Origin: Skeletonema tropicum | Lineage: Eukaryota; Bacillariophyta; Thalassiosirophyceae; Thalassiosirales; Thalassiosiraceae | Length of the DNA stretch: 64,000 bases | Direction of reading: 5' to 3' | Assembly: GCA_037178625.1 (NCBI GenBank) | Contig: CM074132.1 | Span: 1,550,001-1,614,000 of the forward strand | Part shown: positions 1 to 10,630 of the stretch, piece after piece | Position numbering within the stretch: the first letter of the stretch is position 1 | Layout: every line of letters starts with the position of its first letter | Position numbers and translations under genes: made by a program | Notes under the pieces: generated by a model | What the model was told of the DNA's origin: nothing | What the model saw: the letters and a program-made list of their open reading frames with translations, nothing else | The model's database searches: none

Positions 1-2
1 AT

Positions 3-3000
3 ACTGTCTTCGCCGACATAACAGCATGGGGAGGTATTAATGCCGCTCAAGTTTTTGCTGGTAAGATGTCCCGGTATATCTCTGTTCACGGATGCAAGAC
101 TGCTGATGGAGATTTTGCTCATTGTCTTGAGGATGAGATTCGCAAACGTGGTGCGATGGATAAGCTTGGGTCGGATAGGGCTAAGGCAGAAATCAGCAAG
201 AAGGCGCATGATATTTTACGCACTCTCTTCATTGATGACTGGCAGTCCGAACCATACTTTCATCACCAGAATTTCGCGGAAAGGATGATCGGAGAGCTCA
301 AGAAATTCGCTAATTGGGTTTTGAATTGGTCGGACGCACCTGTCGAGGCTTGGTATGAGGCTTTTGAGTACGTCACGTTCATCATGAACAGGACTGCGAA
401 GCAATATCTGAATTGGAGAACTCCCGTCAAGGCTCTTACTGGACAAACTCCGGACATTTCCATGCTCACGCACTTCACCTTCTGGGAACCTGTCTTCATT
501 GGCAACTACCGCGGATCTGGGAAGAACTTTCCTTCTGAGTCTAATGATGAAATTATTGTTCGCTTCATTGGATACGCCGAGGATGTTGGCCACAGCTGTA
601 CCTTCAAGGTCTTTAACGAAGAAATGCAGGAGATTCTTTACCGATCTAGTCTCAGGAAGGTTAACCCTGACACGGACATTCTCAATGTTCCTCCTTACGA
701 CCCCAAGCCAAAAGATATTGAGGATGAAGGTATTGAGGAGGTAGTGAAGACAAGAGATATGGATGATCCCCAGCTGAAGAGAACCGCAATGTTTTCACCT
801 GACGAATTGATTGGCAGAACTTTTCTCATGAAACACAATGAGGATGGCACTCGCAATAGGGCAACCATCATTGATTATGAAGAAATTGACTTGGACGAAT
901 ACGAGGAAGCGAGGGACGAGTTCAACCGCAACCTAGAGAAGCAGGGACCTAGACACAAGTTCAAGGTCAAAGTCGGAGGTACTGAGCTTGAGGAATTTGT
1001 GGAATGGAACGACATGTGTGAGTTCATTGAGGAGCAAATCCAGCATGAGGATAAGTCCTGGAACTTCAGGAGGATCATTGGTCATAAGAGGACTACCAAA
1101 CGGGGAGAAATACCTCAAGTACTCATTCTATGGGAATCTGGGGAGATTACGTATGAGCCTATCACCGTCATCTATGATACAAACAACTTTCTCGTTGCGG
1201 AGTATGCGAGGGACAATGATCTATTGGATGAATGGCAAAAGCAGTGCCCAAGGTTGAAGTTGAAGAAGCTGGCGAACAACTCTAAGAAACTGATGCGTAT
1301 GGTGAATGAGGCGAAACGCAAGAGCTTCAAGAATACTCCGATCTACATGTTTGGAGTGAAAGTTCCTAGGAACCACGAGCAGGCAGTGCAGTTTGATGAG
1401 GAGAACGGTGATACCCTTTGGCAAGATGCCGAGAAGAAGGAAGTTGAGCAGATGTTTGAGTACAATGTTTTTGATGATCGAGGCCATCGCAATACCACTC
1501 GAGAACCACCAGGCTACAAGAAGATTCGGCTTCATATTGTGTATGCTTGTAAGCATGATGGAAGGAGGAAAGCTAGGATTGTCGCAGGCGGACATCTTAC
1601 TGACGCACCATTGGAGAGTGTATACTCTGGAGTTGTTTCTCTTCGTGGTATTAGGCTCATTGTTTTCCTTTCTGAGCTCAACGATCTGGAGGTTTACCAG
1701 ACGGATATTGGAAATGCATTTCTCGAAGCCAAGACTACCGAGAAGGTCTTTGTTATTGCTGGTGGAGAATTTGGGGAGCTGAAGGATCACATCTTCATCA
1801 TTGTCGGTTCACTTTACGGACTCAAAACTAGTGCTAAGAGATTTCACGAAGTCCTCAGTGACGTATTGCGAGAAATGGGATTCACTCCATGTCCTGCTGA
1901 ACCAGACATTTGGATGAGAGCAATGAATAGTGATGGTACGGTAATGTCTCAACAGGAATTGAAGGAAGAAGATCCTGCTTTCATCTATGATGGGGTTACA
2001 GTTCCCATCTTTGAGGGATACTATGAGTACATTGCCACATATGTGGATGATCTCACTATTGGTTCAAAAGATCCCAATGCAATCATCAAATACTTGACGG
2101 ATGTTGCAAAGTTCAAGTTAAAGGGAACTGAACCGATCAAATACCTCTTGGGATGTGACTATTGGAGAGAAGATGATGGTACTCTTTGTTCAGCTCCCAA
2201 GAAGTACATTGAGAAGATGAAGGAGACTTACGTCAGACTGTTTGGAGAAGAACCACGCTTCAAGAAATCACCGATGGAACCCAATGCCCATCCTGAGTTA
2301 GATACTTCTGAGTTCTGTGATGATGAAGAGACTAGGATATATCAGTCGCTGATTGGTGCAGTACAATGGGCAGTATCTCTGGGGAGAATTGATATCACGG
2401 TTCACGTGATGACACCTGGTAGTTTTAGAATTCAGCCTAGGAAGGGACATCTAGAGATGGTCAAGGGATTGTATGGTTACCTCTGCAAGATGAGTGATGC
2501 TACTATTCGGTATAGAACCGACATGCCAGATCTACGTGATATGGAGTTTGAGGAATATGATTGGTCACGTACACCGTATGCTGGATCCAAGGAAGAATAT
2601 CCTAAGAATATACCTTCGGCGAGAGGTAATCCAGTGCAATCGTTATCCTATGTGGATGCCAACCTCTATCACGATATGCTGAGCGGAAAGGCGGTCACTG
2701 CAGTTCTTCACTTTCTCAATCAGACACCCATTGATTGGTTCTCAAAGAAACAATCCACAGTTGAAACTGCCACCTTTGGTTCTGAGAATGTTGCAGCTAG
2801 AACTGCGATTGAACAGTTGAAAGACTTGAAGTATACCCTTCTTTATCTTGGGGTACCTATGGTCGATCGATCAATCCTTATCGGTGATAACAAGACTGTT
2901 GTTGACTCAACTACTCAACCACATTCTAGACTTGCGAAGAGACACTTGATGTTGTCCTATCACTTTGTTCGAGAGGCAATCGCTACGGGACACTACGCTT

Positions 3001-3137
3001 TTGTTTGGTTGAATGGTAAGCACAATCCAGCAGACATTTTAAGCAAGCATTGGGGTATGCAAGCTGTTTGGCAGGTTCTTCAACCTTTACTCTTCTGGCA
3101 TGGAGATACTTTAGATTGTCCGGAGAAGTTGACTTAG
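3..3137 (+). CDS. copia polyprotein (integrase-RT-RNase H), 5' truncated by window edge
   Basis: The frame is open from base 3 and has no start in the window; the first ATG is at 66 but the preceding codons read on in the same integrase domain. Visible landmarks: the integrase catalytic D in LGSDRAK (about 168-188) and E in FAERMIGELK (about 273-303); an acidic linker; RT motif A in YQTDIGNAFLEA (about 1695-1730), RT motif SLYGLKTS (about 1810) and the catalytic YVDD (about 2040); RNase H with the acidic residues in SYVDANLYHD, STVETATFGSE and GDNKTVVDS, ending NGKHNPADILSKHW. These polymerise and integrate the element's cDNA. No frameshift or stop interrupts about 1,045 codons, so the enzyme may still be functional. 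It matches the diatom CoDi type in general layout; the lineage cannot be set without alignment. Confidence 0.93.
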   Translation, partial: TVFADITAWGGINAAQVFAGKMSRYISVHGCKTADGDFAHCLEDEIRKRGAMDKLGSDRAKAEISKKAHDILRTLFIDDWQSEPYFHHQNFAERMIGELKKFANWVLNWSDAPVEAWYEAFEYVTFIMNRTAKQYLNWRTPVKALTGQTPDISMLTHFTFWEPVFIGNYRGSGKNFPSESNDEIIVRFIGYAEDVGHSCTFKVFNEEMQEILYRSSLRKVNPDTDILNVPPYDPKPKDIEDEGIEEVVKTRDMDDPQLKRTAMFSPDELIGRTFLMKHNEDGTRNRATIIDYEEIDLDEYEEARDEFNRNLEKQGPRHKFKVKVGGTELEEFVEWNDMCEFIEEQIQHEDKSWNFRRIIGHKRTTKRGEIPQVLILWESGEITYEPITVIYDTNNFLVAEYARDNDLLDEWQKQCPRLKLKKLANNSKKLMRMVNEAKRKSFKNTPIYMFGVKVPRNHEQAVQFDEENGDTLWQDAEKKEVEQMFEYNVFDDRGHRNTTREPPGYKKIRLHIVYACKHDGRRKARIVAGGHLTDAPLESVYSGVVSLRGIRLIVFLSELNDLEVYQTDIGNAFLEAKTTEKVFVIAGGEFGELKDHIFIIVGSLYGLKTSAKRFHEVLSDVLREMGFTPCPAEPDIWMRAMNSDGTVMSQQELKEEDPAFIYDGVTVPIFEGYYEYIATYVDDLTIGSKDPNAIIKYLTDVAKFKLKGTEPIKYLLGCDYWREDDGTLCSAPKKYIEKMKETYVRLFGEEPRFKKSPMEPNAHPELDTSEFCDDEETRIYQSLIGAVQWAVSLGRIDITVHVMTPGSFRIQPRKGHLEMVKGLYGYLCKMSDATIRYRTDMPDLRDMEFEEYDWSRTPYAGSKEEYPKNIPSARGNPVQSLSYVDANLYHDMLSGKAVTAVLHFLNQTPIDWFSKKQSTVETATFGSENVAARTAIEQLKDLKYTLLYLGVPMVDRSILIGDNKTVVDSTTQPHSRLAKRHLMLSYHFVREAIATGHYAFVWLNGKHNPADILSKHWGMQAVWQVLQPLLFWHGDTLDCPEKLT

Positions 3138-3159
3138 AAGAGACTCAATGATAGGGGAG

Positions 3160-3880
3160 TGTTGAATTATGCATTTCGTATGGGATATTTTAGATATTAA
3201 ATAGAGAAGGGATCTCTATTTCGGGATATGTGTCTCAATCTTTTTTGGATGAGAACTTCAAGATTGGACACGTCGACGTTTCGACAACCGTCACCAACGC
3301 GCTTCTTTGATCATGGCGCTCACAGTTGAAGAATAGAAAATAAACAATAAACACCGTGTAGTAAGTAGACGCCGATGGCGGATCTTTCTCTCAGTAACAC
3401 TTCGGGAATCGAGTAGGAAGAGATGTGCCGTAGTGCACCAGTTTCCAGCTAGTTGAAGCTCTAAGAATCTTATCCCCAGCAACGTTGTCTCTCCCTCTTC
3501 CGACACCTGATCGGGTGAAACCTCTCGCCACCGGCCACGTTCACTTCTTCCGGACCGTTCTGATCTCAGGGCTGCACGCAGCTTGTATGGCATTCGACAG
3601 ATTACCGCTACCGCTAGATCCATCACACATCATGGATCCATCTACAAGACTGTGTGATCGAGATGGAGCTTCAAAGCTGACACGTCATCATTTCATCTTC
3701 TGTTTCTGCATCAGGCAGCAGAAGATTGCTTCTTCTTCAGCTTCAGGCAGTGGAACCTCATGCTCATGCACATCCAAAATCTCAACAAACCATGCAAAAA
3801 GATCAGATCTTCGACGCCATAATCTTTTGAAGAGATTGATGTAAACATCAAATTCTTCAGAGCTAGGTGAGTATAGTTGA
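3160..3880 (+). repeat. 3' LTR of the copia element (right end approximate)
   Basis: The LTR begins TGTTGAATTATG directly after the purine-rich AGGGGAG priming tract, 22 bases after the polyprotein stop. The expected closing ...CA cannot be fixed without the 5' LTR; candidates lie between 3855 (..TTCTTCA) and 3881 (..AGTTGACA). Confidence 0.6.
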
Positions 3881-3973
3881 CATATGACTATTTGTATTTA
3901 GGGAGAGGGACTGTTCTCATGGTCATAGTGGTTGGCTGAGATAATAATTTCATGATTGTGCATCATTTCATTA

Positions 3974-3981
3974 TGACGTCA
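3974..3981. promoter_or_regulatory. CRE-like palindrome TGACGTCA
   Basis: A perfect TGACGTCA palindrome lies about 125 bp upstream of the ATG of the discoidin-domain gene. bZIP factors bind this motif, and CO2/cAMP-responsive elements built on TGACGT are known in diatom promoters. That it functions here is inference from position. Confidence 0.35.
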
Positions 3982-4105
3982 TTTCCATTGCAGTTGCAGC
4001 AGCAGCTCTATGCTCTAATCTTGCTCTCACTAACACTAACCGATATTGTTCTGTGTTACTATTTGTTGAATCTTCCCAAAGCCTAATAGCAATAGCAATA
4101 GTATC

Positions 4106-6396
4106 ATGAAGTTTGCTACTCCTCTCGTATTTGCGCTTGTGCATGTTGGCTCAGCAGTTTCTGCTGGATCAATGGGAACGATGAATGAAGTTGGATGGAA
4201 TGAAAGGGTAAGTGAGATCCTATGCCTATGCTGGGTTGTCTCACACAGAGCAAGCTACTTTTTGTGCACCAATTTGTTTGTTTATTGTCCATCTATCTAC
4301 ACTCGAGTCTCAATCCATCTCAGAAAGCTCTGGCGATTCTGCATTGCTATTGTTTGATACGGATCTTTGGCTGGGAGGTAGATTTGGATTTGCATCACTT
4401 TGAATTTGACTTGTATTTCTAATTTGCCCAACTGTTGTCTCTTTCCAAAATAATGACTAATAGGAATTCCATGAGAATACATTTCCAGTTGACTGCCGTT
4501 TGGAAGATACCAATCTTGCTTTGGTTGATGGTGCTGTAGCTACTCAGTCCTCAACTCATACGGATACTCTTGGCAATCTTGCGGTTGCCAGTAGAGCAAT
4601 AGATGGCATTACTGATGGAGATTATTTCTCAGAAAATAAATCTGTCACTCACACTGCGCTAAGTGATAAGTCAGCCTGGTGGAAGGTTGATCTTGTTGGT
4701 AATGATGTTGAACCTGCCCCTGTTTATGCTATTTCGAGTGTGAAAGTTTTTAACAGAATTGATGCTGGGCTCTCTTATAGACTTGCAAACACAAAAGTCG
4801 AACTCCAAGATGCATCTGGGACTGTTCTTGACTCACGAACAATTGTTGATGTGAAAAATATGTATGATCTAGATTTTCAAGGTTATGTTGGCCCGGTCAG
4901 ATATGTCAAAGTCAGAAAAATTGATCAAGAGTATTTATCATTGGCTGAAGTGGAAGTGTATGGTCATGTGGTAATTCAAGTAAGTGCAATAACAGATGCA
5001 GAGGTAAAATGAAGAACTCAAGCCTCCTCTTGTTTTGATATTTATCTAACCTCCACCTCCAATCACCTTATCTAATCTCCCTTCCTTTTTGCATTGTCTT
5101 GTACTCCAGCCCACAACATCGCCCACAGACTCTCCGACAGATGCGCCCACTGATTCTCCGACAGATGCGCCCACTGATTCTCCGACAGACTCTCCGACAG
5201 ATCCGCCCACTGATTCTCCGACAGACTCTCCGACAGATTCGCCCACTGATTCTCCGACAGACTCTCCGACAGATTCGCCCACTGATTCTCCGACAGACTC
5301 TCCGACAGACTCTCCGACAGATTCGCCCACTGATTCTCCTACACCTGCAATCAAGAGCTGGGACCTTGAGCTCACTTCAGTCAGTACTGACTTTGACATG
5401 GGTAGCAAAGATGAGATCACCCTCAAATACAAGATTGGGACGGACCGTGACTTCAAGGTCTCCATGCTTGACGAAAAGTGCGAGTCAGCAGTTGATGAGG
5501 ATGTTGTCACCTTTACAAAAAATACTACTGTCATTGAGGATGACCCTTCTAATTCAGACCTCCTAGTCTCTGTGAACATTGAGAAGAGTCTTATTGCCAA
5601 TAGCAGTATCTGGGTTGATGAGACGGACTCAAGTCCTGATAAGAAGGTTGTCAGGTTGTGTGCCAAGGTTCAGTTGCTCTCAGGTGAAAATGAAACCAAG
5701 AAACTTGAGCGTGTCATTGAAGTTAACCTCGACTTTGAGAATAACTTTCAAACGATTAAGGATGCCAACTTCACCAAGATTTCCCTTGGTACTGATGAGT
5801 CGGAGGCAGCTGTGAATAACTACATCGAGGCATGCACTTGTGATGGTAACAAGGATCCCTTCGTCTGCAACACAAACATTCTTGGGGTTGATGACTTTTT
5901 GAATGTGTGCATTCGTTCTCTTGGTGATGAAATGAAGATTGACTACCTTGATAGTCTCGAGATGACCCAGCAGGTTGAAGGTGGAGGAACCAATACATTG
6001 AATATTGTGTCCAACCAGGTTCTTGTTGATGGCTCCATCTCATCCAAATCATCTCGTGCAAATGGTAGTGGTGTCCACATTGCTTCTATCATTCCTGCTA
6101 GCTTCTTCAGCTATGACTCGTCTACCACTGCCAAAGTGTCAGGTGTTGTGTTCCTCAAGCTCTCTGGAAGTCGTCGTCGCCTTGCTGTTGAGATGGATGA
6201 TTCTTCTTCTCCTGCCACTCATGCTCGTGCATTGCAGAGTACTGGAGATCAGGAATCTGCCTTTTCTATGGAAGTTCAGCTTGAGAAGAATGAGTTGGAC
6301 GTCACTGGTGCTGATTTTAATGGTGCTATCTATGAAGTCATGAGTGTAGCTGTTAGTGGTGTCACTGCTGCTGTGGCATTGCTTCTACTTTTTTGA
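4106..6396 (+). CDS. secreted F5/8C (discoidin/fucolectin-like) protein with SPTD repeats and C-terminal hydrophobic anchor
   Basis: Three exons fit by phase: 4106-4207, 4464-4979 and 5110-6396 (634 aa). Both introns start GTAAGT. Residues 1-21 (MKFATPLVFALVHVGSAVSA) are a signal peptide. Residues about 48-200 form a galactose-binding-like F5/8 type C domain (NLALVDGAVATQSS, AIDGITDGDY, SVTHT, AWWKVDLV, VKVFNR), the fold of fucolectins and discoidins that binds cell-surface glycans. Residues about 210-284 are tandem Ser/Pro/Thr/Asp repeats of four residues (SPTD, APTD), a flexible and probably glycosylated linker. A beta-rich region I cannot name follows, then a basic RRRLA site at about 561. 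The last 20 residues are hydrophobic, ending ALLLLF, as in a GPI signal or a tail anchor. Likely a cell-wall or cell-surface adhesin. Function is inferred from domains only. Confidence 0.82.
5122..5343 (+). repeat. in-frame tandem repeat encoding SPTD units
   Basis: Twelve-base units of the form CCGACAGAYTCK, many grouped as 24-mers, run in frame through exon 3 of the discoidin-domain gene. Such tracts expand and contract by slippage and unequal exchange, so length variation between alleles is expected. Confidence 0.9.
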
Positions 6397-7418
6397 TGTT
6401 GATGTGGTAGATGATTACATTTGTAGGAATTCAAGTTGGGTAGTAGAAGAAGAAGCATGCTCAAGCATAGATGAACATGATGTCAAAGTTTGGAAAAAAA
6501 AGGGTTGGAACTCCCAGGAAATACTAAAACTAAAAGTAAAAGTTATTGCTGAAAATTGAAAATTACTATCTATGAATACTGCGATTCCATTTCCATCCCC
6601 GGTGAATCCTTTTACTGTCATGAAAAACGAAAAAGGAAAAGACTCCCAGTTGACGAGTTTTCAATCTGAGCTGAGAGCTATATATCAAAGCCATCAAAAA
6701 CCAATCCTCTACAGTAAGATAGTACATATTAGGGTCTTAGGTTTATTTGCTACGCACGGTAACCAAGCATTTGTTGCGGGAGAGAATCAGAAACTCGAAA
6801 CCCTGCTCGAAACTCCGAACTCCGAACTCCGAACCTCCAAAATAAAAATAATAATCGTGTCAAATCAACCGTGCACAGCAACAATGGCCCGATAACAGCG
6901 TCGTCACTTAATTACGGCCGCTAGTAATAGGCTACTGCAAGATGATGGTGGTGGTATGAAAATGAAAATGGCGAAGGAGTTGGAGTTTATTGTCTTGAAG
7001 GGTGATTATTATGATGGTATCCAAACGAGGTAGAATTCGACAGTATCTACATAGTAGTAGCAATATCAAGAAGAAAGTATGGAGTAGATCCGAAGCATGC
7101 GTGCATCGATCTCAACCGGGGGATAATGCCAAACGTGTGATACTTTCATTGAGCTTGGTGGATGGACGAGATGATCAAAAGTTGTAAGAGTTAGGAGGGT
7201 TGGAATGACGCAGCGAAAGAGTCATTTGGTGTCATAGATGTGAATCACGTGATCGGGTTAGTAATCTCCATTAAATACATAGCGTGCTGAGAAAGAAGGC
7301 TGTAGAAGAATGAGGGCGAAAGAGTAATTGAGGGTTGAACTGTTCCCATGATTGAATTGACACAACGAAAGAGTCATTTTTGGTGTCTCCGACAGGATCA
7401 TGTTGTGGGCTAGTAAGG
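6397..7418. other. intergenic, no gene seen
   Basis: No supportable gene. It holds the 3' flanks of two convergent genes. One short direct repeat is visible: a unit containing GCGAAAGAGTCATTTGGTGTC at about 7212-7232 and a near copy at about 7365-7388, each followed some 30 bases later by GGTTAGTAATC. Confidence 0.6.
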
Positions 7419-8624
7419 TTAGTAATCCATTGTATGATGCAGCCATTCGGAGAAAAATATTTCAGCAGCAGCACGGCCAGCAGAGAGATTGCGAAATTCC
7501 ATTTCAGTTGGAGGATTGTGATATCCACGGAAGAAGTCTACGCGCCATTCAATATCCTGGTGTAACTTCTCAATGTAAGCGTCGAAGTCATAGCTTCCAT
7601 CGGCCGGCAAAGGATCAAGCCAATTAATCTCGCAACAATGCATGCGCTCTACGGTACACCAACTCCATCCACGGCGTGATCCGGCTTGAAAAAGTTTCAA
7701 GTGAAATGGAGGTGATGGAGCGCTCCCAAATACAGAATCGTTAGCGTACCAATCAGGAGAATTTCGCGAGAGACGCCAATCGAAAGCTGATGAGAGCTCG
7801 TATTCTTTGAACATCGTTGGTGAGCGTTGCAAGAGGTGATGGATTGTGTGCATGAACGCAGGCACATCGGCAACCTGCTGAAACTCGTAGTGCCTACCAC
7901 CGTGGACAGTCTTGGGGAGGCAGAGGCGCTCTAGTTCGGGAAAATCACGTTCTCCAATATCTCGAATGTCCCCAGTCACGGCTGTTTCATACAGGTCCAA
8001 TTCATTTAGACGCGGAAAGCAGGCTAGATCCATAAAGTTGCCCCGGGCATTGTAACACTGTTCAAGGCGAAGCTTTTCAAGGGTATCTTTCAGCACCACC
8101 AGATCGCATAGGCTACCTGCCATGCGTTTCATACCAATACAATGTAATTCTTTGAGTAATGGCAACCTTCCGAACATCTCTAAGTTCAGTCCAATGCGTG
8201 AGTTGTCCAAATCAGAGAACGATGTCCGTCCCCTAATTGTCAGCTTGCGCAACTTTGTAAAGTTGGAGAGGATTCCGATAATATCAGTGGTAATTGCAAC
8301 TGGTGACTCTGTCTCTTCGCTAATAATGCATGTGTAGATCGAGAGCTGCTGCAAATTTGGAAGCGCAGTAGACATGGCTCTCACAGCGTTGTAAGATCTC
8401 TCTCTATTCACCACAAATGGAGTCATGGGAACAATTGTCTTCTTTGCGGCGTCTCTCCATGTAGTGCACACTCGAGCACGCATGATATCTTCTGGAGGAA
8501 GGAAGCTAAAGATAATTGCAATCTCGTCTACGCTCGCTTTTTCAGTCGTCTCATCAGTGGCGAGGTGCATGTCATCCCTGCTCTCAGTAGCGGTAGAGGG
8601 ATGAGATGGTTTGGATGAATTCAT
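7419..8624 (-). CDS. F-box / leucine-rich repeat protein
   Basis: A single exon of 401 aa starting at ATG 8624. Residues about 32-63 (VDEIAIIFSFLPPEDIMRARVC, then TTWRDAA) fit an F-box, the SKP1-binding module of SCF ubiquitin ligases. Residues about 85-250 contain irregular leucine-rich segments (LPNLQQLSIYTC, FTKLRKLTIRG, LPLLKELHCIG, FPRLNELDLYE, FPELERLCLP), the usual substrate-binding part of F-box proteins. The Trp-rich C-terminal 130 residues resemble no family I can name. Likely a substrate receptor for ubiquitination, cytosolic or nuclear; the target is unknown. No frameshift or intron is needed. Confidence 0.75.
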   Translation of the reverse strand: MNSSKPSHPSTATESRDDMHLATDETTEKASVDEIAIIFSFLPPEDIMRARVCTTWRDAAKKTIVPMTPFVVNRERSYNAVRAMSTALPNLQQLSIYTCIISEETESPVAITTDIIGILSNFTKLRKLTIRGRTSFSDLDNSRIGLNLEMFGRLPLLKELHCIGMKRMAGSLCDLVVLKDTLEKLRLEQCYNARGNFMDLACFPRLNELDLYETAVTGDIRDIGERDFPELERLCLPKTVHGGRHYEFQQVADVPAFMHTIHHLLQRSPTMFKEYELSSAFDWRLSRNSPDWYANDSVFGSAPSPPFHLKLFQAGSRRGWSWCTVERMHCCEINWLDPLPADGSYDFDAYIEKLHQDIEWRVDFFRGYHNPPTEMEFRNLSAGRAAAEIFFSEWLHHTMDY

Positions 8625-9006
8625 TGCAAAGTAACTTCGAATACTTGATCAGATGAGTGAATTGCCAGCGGTGTAGGCTTGCTTCATATGACCTGGAATG
8701 CCATGGGGTGATATGCCTGAAACGAAGTCGTTGCTTTCATCAATCATGCCAAGAGATTGAATCATGTCAAGACAAAGAAAGTGGGTGTGAAAGGCAAATG
8801 AGGCTTACTTGTTATGGGTGGATGACATATCGTGATAGTACCGAAGGAAGTCGTTGCAATAAGTATTCGATCATGCCAGCCAAAGAAAGAGTACGGAGGC
8901 GAGAATGGAGCGGTCTGACTCGATTCGTCTCATCTCTCGCTCAAATGAGAATATCTAGTTTATTGAGGTCAATAGAGACATTGAAGCCCTCTTTAGCTAG
9001 CTAATC
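8625..9006. other. intergenic, no gene seen
   Basis: About 380 bases upstream of the F-box gene and downstream of the small minus-strand gene. No coding or repeat structure is convincing here. Confidence 0.5.
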
Positions 9007-9480
9007 TCAATCCACTCCACCATGAGTTCCTCCAACCTTACGTAACATTTCACCAATCACAATCAAGAACAATATAAACATTCCAATGAATGGAAGTGGA
9101 GAATATCTCCGGCACATGTCTGTTGACGGAAAAGCACAGCGTTTGTTGGCATTCGTTCCCTCTCTCTCTCTGTATGACAATGCATTTGAAAACATTCCGT
9201 TGGGTCTATTCATGTTATAGTAGCACCCGCCATTGATACACGCCTCTTCGTCAACTTCTTGTTCAAACGACAGCGGGAGACTAAGAGTGCTGCTTCCAAA
9301 CATTCCTTTTCCTCTTCCCCCGACATGACTTTGGATATTCATTCTCTCATCTGGATCAAATATAGAATCCATTATTGCATTCTTGCTGCATCTATTTCCG
9401 TCGTCATCGAAGATACGACTCGATGCATGACGTTTGATCCGAGGAGGGCTGGAGATGACTACAACTTGCACGTCTTTCAT
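9007..9480 (-). CDS. hypothetical protein with C-terminal membrane segment
   Basis: 157 aa from the first in-frame ATG at 9480. The frame is open upstream to a TGA just before 9585, so a missed 5' exon is possible. The body is polar, with a Cys-containing stretch (EACINGGCYYNMN). The only hydrophobic segment is near the C-terminus (FIGMFILFLIVIGEML, followed by a short basic and Gly-rich tail), the layout of a tail-anchored or single-pass protein. I do not recognise a family. It may be real, but evidence is limited to one open frame. Confidence 0.35.
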   Translation of the reverse strand: MKDVQVVVISSPPRIKRHASSRIFDDDGNRCSKNAIMDSIFDPDERMNIQSHVGGRGKGMFGSSTLSLPLSFEQEVDEEACINGGCYYNMNRPNGMFSNALSYREREGTNANKRCAFPSTDMCRRYSPLPFIGMFILFLIVIGEMLRKVGGTHGGVD

Positions 9481-9984
9481 TCTGCGATGAAGTTGATGTA
9501 GATTTGTATGAATATCAGACTGAAACCGAAACGTGAATAGTGTGTTATAAGCAATCTGCGCTATTCTATCCGGTGGTAAAGGCAATCATGCCCCACTGGG
9601 CCTGACTGAAAGATGATAGAGCACACCGTAGATGGAGTAAAATTCGGAGTCGCGAGAATGGCGTTTTTGAAAACCGAGAAGGAGAGCTGAAACTCTGACA
9701 TTCGTTCACTAAAATCCACACTAATCACAAAGCAAGAGCAAGCAAGAAGCAAGATAATGGCTGCCTGCAAGCTGCAAGCAGCCAACAGCACCAAAAGCGC
9801 GTAAAGCAAGACTCCTGATTGCAACAGCAGTTTCCTTCTTGAACATGTCGGCGACCTCCCCACAAAATTGTTGGCTCGTTGACAACTGAAACACAAATGC
9901 AGGTATACTTATCAGAGGAAAAGAACAACCTATTCTACGTCTACGTTGCGATCATCACGACTTAAAGTACTACTTCAAGCCGAC
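9481..9984. other. intergenic between two small hypothetical genes
   Basis: A divergent spacer of about 500 bases. A hydrophobic Cys-rich minus-strand frame at 9561-9896 is compositional. A 22-codon frame begins at ATG 9898 on the plus strand and could act as an upstream ORF for the 9985 gene. Confidence 0.4.
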
Positions 9985-10212
9985 ATGACTCGAGCTCTTG
10001 GGAAGAATGGTCTTATATCACCTTCTGCGGTATTTCAATCTCCACTCCGTAGTATTGAGAATGAAATCAACATGATCCTTGATGAAGACTTCTCTTTCAA
10101 ACCGATGTATTCTATATTGGGTGAGGAGGAGTCAGAACAGTGGTCGTGTCATTACCTTTTGAAAGATGGAGCCGTTGCTCGCGTCTCGAATCCTCTTGCT
10201 AAGTCAAGATGA
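9985..10212 (+). CDS. small hypothetical protein (75 aa)
   Basis: Starts at the first in-frame ATG (MTRALGKNGLIS) and ends with TGA. The composition is protein-like, with an acidic amphipathic middle (IENEINMILDEDFSF), but there is no recognisable domain. A longer in-frame extension to 9946 lacks an ATG. Support is weak: one short open frame with no family match. Confidence 0.28.
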   Translation: MTRALGKNGLISPSAVFQSPLRSIENEINMILDEDFSFKPMYSILGEEESEQWSCHYLLKDGAVARVSNPLAKSR

Positions 10213-10630
10213 GATAGGAAAGCAGCAAATAGTATATGTACAATGAAATGTCCACGTCAGGTAGGCTACAATGTTGAAGAGCACCTTCCACCAATGATTC
10301 TCTAGAGCAAGCTTATCCATGTTATCGTAAGATAGAATACAATTCAACTAAATCGGTTTGATCGCAGAATAAAATTCAAAATACCTGCCCTAATTTACAT
10401 AAATTTGTCGATCGATAGCCCAGCAATACATGGACATTCAACATCGACCACGCTTTCTCTTAACATTCATCGACATATTTGCCAAATGTAATGCACCACA
10501 GCACAAAGCATACCTTCATTCACCCCCCAACCCCTGCCGTACCTATGTTTCATTGCCACCACCCAGTTCCATACCCACGCAACGTGTCTGCACTTAAATG
10601 GCCCCACTACACGCCAGCACCCCTCAACTT
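10213..10630. other. intergenic, no gene seen
   Basis: AT-rich spacer with C-rich patches (10520-10620) that belong to the low-complexity 3' flank of the minus-strand gene. Nothing else is visible. Confidence 0.5.

Larger units (their letters stand above)
1..3880 (+). mobile_element. Ty1/copia LTR retrotransposon, 3' part
   Basis: The window opens inside a Pseudoviridae/copia-type retroelement. The sequence shows the end of the integrase, the reverse transcriptase and RNase H in one open frame. A purine tract AGGGGAG (3153-3159) follows, then TGTTGAATTATG, the usual start of a copia LTR. The domain order integrase-RT-RNase H is the copia order, the reverse of gypsy. The 5' LTR, gag and protease lie left of the window, so the target-site duplication cannot be read and the right end (about 3860-3880) is approximate. 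The intact 3-kb frame suggests a fairly young copy. Confidence 0.9.

Noticed and set aside
3855..4100. Exact right end of the copia LTR
   Set aside because: Without the 5' LTR or TSD several ..CA positions are equally possible.
5046..5666. Minus-strand open frame with GESV repeats
   Set aside because: It is the antisense shadow of the SPTD tandem repeat in the discoidin-domain gene.
9561..9896. Hydrophobic Cys-rich minus-strand frame upstream of the 9007-9480 gene
   Set aside because: Possible missed 5' exon, but no splice pair joins it in frame with good consensus and it lacks family features.
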